Below are positions 7,328 to 13,287 of a stretch of 20,556 nt of DNA, piece after piece (position 1 is the first letter of the stretch; each line of letters starts with the position of its first letter). The position numbers and the translations under genes were made by a program. Under the pieces are notes generated by a model. The model saw only the letters and a program-made list of their open reading frames with translations, was not told where the DNA came from and ran no database searches. Location of the stretch: NCBI GenBank assembly GCA_036258195.1, contig DATAED010000216.1:1-20556 (forward strand), read 5' to 3'. The stretch is from JAKAIY01 sp036258195. Lineage in GTDB: Bacteria > Chloroflexota > Ktedonobacteria > Ktedonobacterales > JADMIN01.

Positions 7328-8841
7328 GTGTCGCCAAGGGCAAGTACCACATCTGGACGGTCGGCTGCCAGATGAACCAGGCCGACTCACAGCGCGTGGC
7401 CAGCATCCTCGATGGCCTTGGCTGGGAGTCGGCGCCGACGATGGACGCTGCGAATCTGGTGGTGCTGAATACATGCAGCGTGCGCGAGCAGCCTGAGAAG
7501 CGCGCCCACGGCCAGCTCTCGCTCTTGCGTCATGCCAAGCGCAGCCGCGAGGATCTGCTGGTGGCGATGATGGGCTGCATGATCGGCAACCAGCGCACCA
7601 TTGACGATCTCAAGCAGCGTTACCCTGTCGTCGATCTCTTCTTCAAGGTCGAGAGCGCCGACATCCTGCCGAACTTCCTGGAGGAGCGCTGGACGCCGAT
7701 CGCGGGCGAGGGCTGTGTGGACTTCGCCGACCTCGGCGCGCCGCGCACAATTGGCGCGACGGAGGCGCTGCCCGTGCTGCCGATGCCGACCCTGCGCACC
7801 CTCAATGCGCCGATGCAGATCACACCACGTCCGGCGGCGCGCGACCTGCACTACCCCGGCGCGGCGGAGCATCTGGCGCAGACGCGCGGGCCGACCGCCT
7901 GGCTGCCGGTGGTGCTGGGCTGCAACAAGGTGTGCAGCTATTGCATCGTGCCGTCGCGGCGCGGTGTGGAGCGCAGCCGCCCGCTCGAAGAGCTGCTGGA
8001 GGAGGCGCGCGAGCTGACATCGCAGGGCGCACGCGAGCTGACGCTGCTGGGCCAGACGGTGGAGGCCTATGGGCTGGATCTGCCCAACCAGCATGCCGAC
8101 CTGGGCGACCTGATGGAGCGGCTCAGCGCGATCGACGGGCTGGAGCGCATTCGCTTTATGACCTCATATCCGCGCCACATGACCGACAAGATCATCAAGC
8201 AGATGGCAGCGCTGCCGAAGGTCTGCGAGCATGTCAACATTCCCGTGCAGCACGGCGATGACGAGGTGCTGCGGCGCATGCGGCGCGGCTACACCATCAC
8301 CGAGTATCGCCAGCTCATCGAGCGGCTGCGCGCCTGGTGGCCCGGCGTGACGCTCTCTACCGATGTCATCGTCGGCTTCTGCGGCGAGACGGAAGAGGAG
8401 TTCCAGCGCCTGCTCGATCTGCTCGCAGAGATTCGCTTCGATGTGGTGCATGTGGCCGCCTATTCGCCACGCCCTGGCACGCTCTCTTATAAGTGGGAGG
8501 ATGATGTACCGCTGGCAGTGAAGAAGGCGCGCCTGCACGCCGTGGAGACGGTACAGGAGCGCATCTCGCGCGAGATCAATGCGACCTATCTGGGGCATGT
8601 CGAGGAAGTGCTGGTGGAGAGCCGCCAGACCTCCAATAATGGCCAGCAGCAGTGGCGCGGGCGCAACCGCGCCAACAAGCTGGTCTTTTTCCCTGCGACC
8701 CGCCCCGGCGCCGAGGAGAGCGCGGCGGGTGGCGGCGTGGCGACGCTGGCTCGCACGGAGATTCGGCCCGGGGCGCTGGCGCAGGTGGTCATCGAGCACA
8801 CTTCGGCCTGGTCGTTGCAAGGGACGCGCGCGCTGGGGTAA
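7324..8841 (+). CDS. miaB: tRNA-2-methylthio-N6-dimethylallyladenosine synthase MiaB
   Basis: MiaB is a radical-SAM enzyme that adds a methylthio group to isopentenyl-A37 of tRNAs reading UNN codons. The N-terminal UPF0004 domain supplies the auxiliary cluster cysteines C15 (VGCQMNQADS), C51 (NTCSVRE) and C85 (MMGCM). The radical-SAM motif is GCNKVCSYCIVP with C200, C204 and C207. A TRAM-like RNA-binding domain forms the C-terminus (VEEVLVESRQ onward). At 505 residues it is longer than the usual 440-470. The extra is mostly a Pro/Ala/Leu-rich linker at about 121-190 between the first domain and the radical-SAM core. The start overlaps the def stop by 4 bases. CSVRE and the overall pattern favour MiaB over MtaB or RimO. 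Confidence 0.93.
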   Translation: MSVAKGKYHIWTVGCQMNQADSQRVASILDGLGWESAPTMDAANLVVLNTCSVREQPEKRAHGQLSLLRHAKRSREDLLVAMMGCMIGNQRTIDDLKQRYPVVDLFFKVESADILPNFLEERWTPIAGEGCVDFADLGAPRTIGATEALPVLPMPTLRTLNAPMQITPRPAARDLHYPGAAEHLAQTRGPTAWLPVVLGCNKVCSYCIVPSRRGVERSRPLEELLEEARELTSQGARELTLLGQTVEAYGLDLPNQHADLGDLMERLSAIDGLERIRFMTSYPRHMTDKIIKQMAALPKVCEHVNIPVQHGDDEVLRRMRRGYTITEYRQLIERLRAWWPGVTLSTDVIVGFCGETEEEFQRLLDLLAEIRFDVVHVAAYSPRPGTLSYKWEDDVPLAVKKARLHAVETVQERISREINATYLGHVEEVLVESRQTSNNGQQQWRGRNRANKLVFFPATRPGAEESAAGGGVATLARTEIRPGALAQVVIEHTSAWSLQGTRALG

Positions 8842-8916
8842 GATTCGACACTGGCGCTTACATGCCACGAGTGAGGCGATGCGAGTGCGCAGCGCCTGCA
8901 GGAGGATAGAGCACGA

Positions 8917-9738
8917 ATGTCCCAGGCCACCAACCAGCCGGAGGAGCGAGCGCGTCAACAGCGCCAGCTCACGGAACAGGCCATCAATCTCGCGCTGGAA
9001 AGTAAATGGGAAGAGGCCGCCGCCACCAATCGGCAGCTCCTCAGCCTCTTCCCGCGTGACCTGAGCACACTGAATCGCCTGGGCAAGGCGCTCAGCGAGC
9101 TGGGTCAGTATGTCGACGCCCGCCAGGCCTACAGCGACGCGCTGGAAGTTGACCCCACCAATAACATCGCGCGCAAAAACCTCGACCGCCTCGCCACCCT
9201 GGGCGATGGCGCCGCCGCGCCGCGCGCCTCGCACGAGCGCATGGATCCGCGCCTCTTCATCGAAGAGACGGGCAAGACTGGCTTTACCCAGTTGCTCGAT
9301 GTAGCCTCGAAGCAGACCATCGGGCTGCTGACGGCAGGCGATCAAGTCTATCTGCGCCGTGATGGCGCCATGCTGTGGGTGCTGAATGCCAACCGAGAGC
9401 GCATCGGGCGGGTTGAGCCGCGGCTGGCCTCGCGACTGATCACCTTCATGGAGGGTGGCAACCAGTACGCTGCGGGCATCACAGAGCTTCGCGACCACGA
9501 TGTTCGTATTATCATCCGGGAGACATTCCAGCATCCGAGTCAGTTTGGCAAGGTGAGCTTCCCCGCGAAGGGCGGCGGTGAGACCGTGCGCGCCTACACC
9601 AAGGAAAGCCTCGTGCGCCACAACGACGAAGAGGACGAATACAACGAAGACGGCGAGTACGTCGATGACGACGACGACATGGAAGACCTGCACGAGACTG
9701 ATCTCGAAGAGGCCGATCTCGTCGAGCCGGAAGAGTAG
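8917..9738 (+). CDS. TPR protein with a beta-rich central domain and acidic tail, function unknown
   Basis: I do not recognise a named family for this 273-residue protein. An N-terminal helical region (about 10-92) has two TPR-like units, LALESKWEEAAATNRQLLSL and GKALSELGQYVDARQAYSDA, ending in ALEVDPTN. A central domain (about 108-205) is beta-rich, running VYLRRDGAMLWVLNANRERIGRVEPRLASRL and on to RIIIRETF. Its pattern recalls HIRAN domains, which is a guess. The last 40 residues are almost entirely Asp/Glu. No signal peptide or TM segment is visible, so it is probably cytoplasmic. AGGAGG (8900-8905) precedes the ATG by 11 bases. It lies 75 bases after miaB and 62 bases before a basic 45-residue peptide gene, with no terminator between, so it probably shares the def-miaB transcript. 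An acidic tail can mediate binding to basic, for example ribosomal, proteins. Confidence 0.75.
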   Translation: MSQATNQPEERARQQRQLTEQAINLALESKWEEAAATNRQLLSLFPRDLSTLNRLGKALSELGQYVDARQAYSDALEVDPTNNIARKNLDRLATLGDGAAAPRASHERMDPRLFIEETGKTGFTQLLDVASKQTIGLLTAGDQVYLRRDGAMLWVLNANRERIGRVEPRLASRLITFMEGGNQYAAGITELRDHDVRIIIRETFQHPSQFGKVSFPAKGGGETVRAYTKESLVRHNDEEDEYNEDGEYVDDDDDMEDLHETDLEEADLVEPEE

Positions 9739-9800
9739 CAGCGCCCGGAGCAGCGTCATGGCGCTGTTGTTGGGTCATCAGGTGAGAGGACACGATACGG

Positions 9801-9938
9801 GTGAATAAGACAAAGAAGGTCGCCTGGCACAAGCATTTGAAGTCGCGCAAGAAGTTTGAGGAGAAGCTCAAGGCTGCTCGTGCGACGACGACGACGGGCG
9901 CCGCCACGCCAGCGCCACGCGCGGGCGCCAAGCGCTAG
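9801..9938 (+). CDS. 45-residue highly basic peptide, function unknown
   Basis: This short GTG-started gene encodes a peptide beginning MNKTKKVAWHKHLKSRKKF and ending in a Thr/Ala/Pro stretch with a final KR. It has 10 Lys, 4 Arg and 2 His against only 2 Glu and no Asp, so it is strongly basic like small ribosomal proteins. I cannot assign it to a ribosomal protein family. GAGAGGA (9784-9790) sits 10 bases before the GTG. It is the last gene before an intrinsic terminator, and follows the TPR gene whose product is acidic-tailed. The N-terminal half looks like one amphipathic basic helix. The tail is low complexity, with four ACG codons in a row. Confidence rests on the ribosome binding site, composition and placement, not on homology. 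Confidence 0.6.
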   Translation: MNKTKKVAWHKHLKSRKKFEEKLKAARATTTTGAATPAPRAGAKR

Positions 9939-9960
9939 TCTCGCGCGCACAGCGCATCGC

Positions 9961-10010
9961 CGCGCCACTTCTGCTTGCCTGCGGGCGGTGCGAGGTGGCG
10001 CGTTTCCTTT
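9961..10010 (+). terminator. Intrinsic terminator ending the def-miaB-TPR-peptide unit
   Basis: CGCGCCACTTC (9961-9971) pairs with GAGGTGGCGCG (9992-10002), giving 11 bp with one wobble pair. An inner TTGCC/GGCGG hairpin sits in the loop, and TTTCCTTT follows. The T-run is interrupted, but the stem is long and GC-rich. It lies 22 bases after the peptide stop and only on the plus strand is it followed by T residues. Confidence 0.6.
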
Positions 10011-10074
10011 GGCGGCGGAGCGTTCGCGGCGCACCCATGCGGTTGGCGTGGGACAGCGAGGAGGCGTAGCGACT

Positions 10075-11394
10075 GTGAGCGGGCCAGTCACCGTGCGCGA
10101 GACGCTTCCTCATCTGGTCAAATGGGGCGCGCAACTGATCGCGGGCGAGAGCGGGCTGGATCGCAGCGTGAGCTGGGCCAGCGTCATGCGGGCGCAACTC
10201 CCCGCCTTCCAGGATCTGCGCCGGGGCGAGCTGGCGATCCTCTCGCTGGCCACCGTGCAGGCGCTGCAGAATCGTGGCGCACCCATCTCGCTGCTCACCG
10301 TCCTTGATCAGCTGGACGAGCTGGGAGCCTCTGGCGTGGTGATCGCTGGTCTGGCGCCGCTCGTCGCGCTGCCCCGACCGCTGGCTGCCATCGCGCGCGA
10401 CCTGCGCGCCCGCGCGGATCAGATCGCTCTGCCGATCATCGCGCTGCCACAGCAGGCGCCGCTGGCCGATGTGCGCGCCGCCATTGTATCGCTGACCGCC
10501 GAGCGCCGCGACTTGATCGCCTCGCCACTGCAGCCTGTGGACGCCTACGCCGCCCAGATGCGCGCCAGCCTGCGCAGCGAGGCGCTGGAGGCGCTGCTCG
10601 CCGGGGCGTATGTTGGTGAGGCGCAGATGCGCATGCGCGCCAGCCATCTCGGCTACGACCTCAATCAGCCGCATCTCGTGCTGTGGGTCGACATCCGGGC
10701 GAGCGGCGCGCCGACGGCCAGCCGTGATGGCGCAGTCGATCCGACACGCAGCCAGGCGCTAGCCGAGGGATTGCAGGTGGCGCTGGGCGCCTGGACACAG
10801 ACACGCGAGCCGGAACAGGTCGTCGCCCTGCTGCCGCTCTCCGCCGAGAGCAACGCGCAGGAGCTGACCGAGCGCATCCTGACGCAGATCACGCAGGCGC
10901 TAGGCGACGGCCACGAGCGGCGCGCACTGGAATGGTCGGCGGGGCTGGGTGAGCCTGCCACTGCCCCCGCGCAGGTGCGCCGCTCCGCGCAGGAGGCGCA
11001 GGACGCGGCGCAGCTCGGCGCGATGGTGCTGGGCGCCCGCCACATCGCGCGGCCTGCCGATCTGGGGGTCTACCGCCTGCTGCTGGCGCTGCGTGAGCGC
11101 GGCGAGCTGGAGCCGTTCATTCGTCGCGCGCTGGAACCGCTGCTGCGCGACCAGCGCCACGCCGACACGCTGATCGAGACGCTCGAAGCGTTTTTCGCCA
11201 GCAATGGCAACAGCACAAAGGCGGCTGAGCGGCTGCACCTGCACCGCAATTCGCTGCTCTATCGGCTCAATCAGGCGCGCGACCTGCTGCATCAGGATCT
11301 CGATGATCCGGAGACACGCCTGACCCTGCAACTGGCCATCAAGGGGCTGCGCGTGCTGCGCCTGAAAGAGGAGCGACCCACCTATGACCGCTAA
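10075..11394 (+). CDS. PucR-family transcriptional regulator
   Basis: This 439-residue cytoplasmic regulator has the PucR layout. An N-terminal sensory domain (about 5-125) runs from VRETLPHLVKWGAQLIAGES and includes LRRGELAILSLATVQAL. A central GGDEF-like CdaR region follows (about 180-330, with HLVLWVDIRA). The C-terminal PucR-type helix-turn-helix is at about 376-405 (NGNSTKAAERLHLHRNSLLYRL), then DPETRLTLQLAIK. Known relatives control purine, sugar-diacid or amino-acid use. No such pathway is adjacent, so the effector is unknown. The frame stays open to 9856, but the upstream part overlaps the basic peptide gene and the terminator and is Arg-rich junk. GTG 10075 has AGGAGG (10059-10064) at 10 bases and starts the conserved domain. 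It overlaps the methyltransferase gene by 11 bases. Confidence 0.9.
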   Translation: MSGPVTVRETLPHLVKWGAQLIAGESGLDRSVSWASVMRAQLPAFQDLRRGELAILSLATVQALQNRGAPISLLTVLDQLDELGASGVVIAGLAPLVALPRPLAAIARDLRARADQIALPIIALPQQAPLADVRAAIVSLTAERRDLIASPLQPVDAYAAQMRASLRSEALEALLAGAYVGEAQMRMRASHLGYDLNQPHLVLWVDIRASGAPTASRDGAVDPTRSQALAEGLQVALGAWTQTREPEQVVALLPLSAESNAQELTERILTQITQALGDGHERRALEWSAGLGEPATAPAQVRRSAQEAQDAAQLGAMVLGARHIARPADLGVYRLLLALRERGELEPFIRRALEPLLRDQRHADTLIETLEAFFASNGNSTKAAERLHLHRNSLLYRLNQARDLLHQDLDDPETRLTLQLAIKGLRVLRLKEERPTYDR

Positions 11395-12334
11395 GCGTCG
11401 TCGCGAGCGACCAGTCGCGCCGCAGCGCTTCACGGGCGTCTACGCCTGGCCGACGCCGCCGACGGTCCATCCCGTGACCGTCTCGCATCTCCAGATCGCG
11501 CCACTGCTCGCCGCCTGGGAGGCGCATGTGAGGGCAGGCGGCTCTCCGGACGAGCGCATCCCGACGACGACCTCGGCTGACCTGGGCCTCTCGACGCTGG
11601 CGGTCACGCTGACCAGCGCGGGCATCATCTATCCCGCTGGGGAGCGGCTTGCCTGGGAGGTGGCGCGCTCCATCGTCGGCTCGCCCAATCAGTGTTTCGT
11701 CGTCGATGATGGCGCACAGGCAATCGCGGCCTTCTCGCCGACCACCAATGCGCTGCGCTCGCTGATGCCGACCGCAGGCGCCCCCACCATGCTCATTTCA
11801 GGCATCTCGATGCACCGCATCAAGGGAACCGAGCCGTGGGCGGACAGTGTGGCCAAGGCGCAGGCGGTCGCGCCGATCGGCGGGCGCACGCTCGACACGA
11901 CGACTGGCCTGGGCTATACGGCGATTCTGGCGGCGCGCTCGGCGAGCGAGGTGGTGACGGTGGAGCTGGACCCGACCGGGCTGGAGGTGGCCCGCCAGAA
12001 TCCCTGGTCGCACGAACTCTTCGACCGACCCAACATCCAGCGCATCGTGGGCGATGCCTTCGAGGTAGCGTCACAGCAGCGCGCGGGTTCGTTCGATTGC
12101 ATCATCCATGATCCGCCGTACCTGTCGCTGGCGGGCGAGCTGTATTCCGAAGAGATGTATCGGCGACTGTATCGTGCGCTGCGCCGGGGTGGCCGCCTCT
12201 TCCACTATATCGGCGACCCGCAGAGCGCTTCGGGCGCGCGGACGACGGCTGGCGTGCTGCGGCGGCTGGAGGCGGTCGGCTTCCAGCGTATCGTGCGCCG
12301 CCCCGAAGCGTTCGGCGTTATCGCCACGAAGTAG
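11384..12334 (+). CDS. SAM-dependent methyltransferase of archaeal type (COG2521-like)
   Basis: This is a 316-residue class I methyltransferase. Motif I is TLDTTTGLGYTAILAA (169-184), the acidic ribose-binding strand is VTVELDPTG (191-199), and motif IV is IIHDPPYLSLAGELYSEEMY (240-259). Between them is RQNPWSHELF. The combination GLGYTA, NPWS and HDPP with AGELYS resembles, from memory, COG2521, described mainly in archaea. The catalytic domain starts near GISMHRIKGTEPW (140). The N-terminal 139 residues would be an extra substrate-recognition region. Asp/Asn-Pro-Pro-Tyr motifs usually methylate an amino group of a nucleic-acid base or protein, but the substrate is unknown. The ATG lies inside the regulator gene with AGAGGAG (11367-11373) upstream, so the two genes are likely coupled. 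Confidence 0.85.
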   Translation: MTAKRRRERPVAPQRFTGVYAWPTPPTVHPVTVSHLQIAPLLAAWEAHVRAGGSPDERIPTTTSADLGLSTLAVTLTSAGIIYPAGERLAWEVARSIVGSPNQCFVVDDGAQAIAAFSPTTNALRSLMPTAGAPTMLISGISMHRIKGTEPWADSVAKAQAVAPIGGRTLDTTTGLGYTAILAARSASEVVTVELDPTGLEVARQNPWSHELFDRPNIQRIVGDAFEVASQQRAGSFDCIIHDPPYLSLAGELYSEEMYRRLYRALRRGGRLFHYIGDPQSASGARTTAGVLRRLEAVGFQRIVRRPEAFGVIATK

Positions 12335-12351
12335 GGCAGCAGAGCAGATAC

Positions 12352-12395
12352 CTCCTGCTCCTGCTCTCTCTGGGAGCGGGCTGGGGTGAGGGGCA
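12352..12395. repeat. Hairpin resembling a dispersed GGGAGAGGG/GGGGTGAGGG repeat
   Basis: CCTGCTCTC-TCT-GGGAGCGGG (12361-12379, plus the preceding C) forms a 9-bp stem with two wobble pairs, followed by CTGGGGTGAGGGG. The arrangement resembles a degenerate copy of the CTCTCCC...GGGAGAGGGCTGGGGTGAGGG palindromic repeat that I recall as common in intergenic DNA of Chloroflexota and some other phyla. It could also act as a weak terminator for the methyltransferase gene, but no T-run follows. Confidence 0.45.
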
Positions 12396-12413
12396 CACAG
12401 CCGTACCGCAGAA

Positions 12414-12442
12414 TTGACATGCCAAGCGCGCGCGCCTATACT
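12414..12442 (+). promoter_or_regulatory. Consensus sigma-70-type promoter for the small membrane protein
   Basis: TTGACA (12414-12419), a 17-base spacer and TATACT (12437-12442) give a near-perfect promoter. The hexamers and spacing are the same as at 4803-4831. The start site would fall near 12449, about 90 bases before the ATG at 12539. It may also drive the downstream alkyltransferase-like gene. Confidence 0.75.
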
Positions 12443-12538
12443 CGCCTTATGACCTCATGACGGCCTCATAGCCGATTATTTGCCCCCTGGCGCGCGACTG
12501 AGCTGGCGTGTGGCAGGATGGAAGGGAGAAGAACGCTC

Positions 12539-12763
12539 ATGCGTATTTTGAGCGTTGCGCTCATCATCCTTGGAGTGGCGCTGATCCTGTTCGGCGTCCT
12601 CGACCACTTTCTGGCATTCACGCAGATACCGTACGAGCTGTATATCTTTGGCGTGGTTGGGTTCATCGTCGGGGCGATAGGCGGCACGCTGGGGACGCTG
12701 ACAGGCGGCGTGACGCCGTCGCCGCCTGACCCCGAAGCCGACACGCCGATGATCATCGAGTAG
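12539..12763 (+). CDS. Small two-TM membrane protein, function unknown
   Basis: The 74-residue protein consists of two hydrophobic helices, about 3-22 (ILSVALIILGVALILFGVLD) and about 34-56 (LYIFGVVGFIVGAIGGTLGT). They are joined by a short polar turn and followed by a proline/acid-rich tail ending PMIIE. I recognise no family. The glycine-rich second helix suggests helix packing or oligomerisation. ATG 12539 has a purine-rich GAAGGGAGAAG just upstream. An in-frame ATG at 12518 would add 7 residues (MEGRRTL), but its only candidate Shine-Dalgarno is too close. It is driven by the perfect promoter at 12414, so it is probably well expressed. The next gene begins 37 bases after the stop. Confidence 0.7.
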   Translation: MRILSVALIILGVALILFGVLDHFLAFTQIPYELYIFGVVGFIVGAIGGTLGTLTGGVTPSPPDPEADTPMIIE

Positions 12764-12800
12764 CGCGCCCAACGCTAGAACGCTGGCGGAAGGACGACCC

Positions 12801-13280
12801 ATGCCAGAGCCACCAATCACCCGCGAGCGCGCCGCGACGCTGATGGCGCAGGTTTACGCGCTGGTGCGCGCCTGCCCGACAGGCCGCGTCACCACCTACG
12901 GCGCCGTCGGCGGGGCGCTGGGCTATCCGCGCGGGGCGCGCATGATCGGCTGGATCATGAACGAGACGCCCAAAGGGGCGAGCGTGCCAGCGCAGCGCGT
13001 CGTCAGCGCCAAGGGCGAGCTGACGGGAAGCTGGGCGTTTGGCCAGAAGGGCCGCATGCGCCAGCTGCTCGAAGCCGAGGGCGTTCCCTTCACCGAGGCG
13101 GGCGCGGTGGATATGAAGCGCGCCGCCTGGGATCCGCGCCGCGACCTGACCCCCGAAGCCCTGGAAGCCCTGGTGAACGGCGCTACCAGCGCGCAGATCG
13201 AGCCAACCGACAACCTCATGCGCCTGCTGCGCGACGACCCCGCCTCCCCCTTCCGCATCACCCGCGACGAGCAAAGCTAG
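12801..13280 (+). CDS. Alkyltransferase-like (ATL) DNA-binding protein, MGMT family without the acceptor Cys
   Basis: The 159-residue protein matches the MGMT DNA-binding domain: VYALVRACPTGRVTTYGAVG (18-37, with the conserved Tyr33), GYPRGARMIGWIMN (41-54, with the arginine-finger region), and then VPAQRVVSAKGELTG. In true O6-alkylguanine methyltransferases the last motif is PCHRVV. Here the acceptor Cys is Ala64, so it cannot accept alkyl groups. ATL proteins bind O6-alkylguanine, flip the base and hand the lesion to nucleotide excision repair. The C-terminal 60 residues extend past the core and include KRAAWDPRRDLTPEALEAL. GGAAGGA precedes the ATG by 6 bases. It lies 37 bases after the small membrane protein gene and is convergent with the glucosidase gene, with 7 bases between the stops. 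Confidence 0.88.
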   Translation: MPEPPITRERAATLMAQVYALVRACPTGRVTTYGAVGGALGYPRGARMIGWIMNETPKGASVPAQRVVSAKGELTGSWAFGQKGRMRQLLEAEGVPFTEAGAVDMKRAAWDPRRDLTPEALEALVNGATSAQIEPTDNLMRLLRDDPASPFRITRDEQS

Positions 13281-13287
13281 AGCCGCG

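Noticed and set aside
8164..9759. 531-codon minus-strand open frame opposite miaB and the TPR gene
   Set aside because: It is a mirror frame of GC-rich coding DNA. It is rich in Arg/His/Gln/Leu, has no recognisable domain, and spans two real genes on the other strand.
9856..10074. N-terminal extension of the PucR-type regulator by 73 codons
   Set aside because: It overlaps the basic peptide gene in another frame and the terminator, and is Arg-rich without homology. The AGGAGG and the domain start point to GTG 10075.
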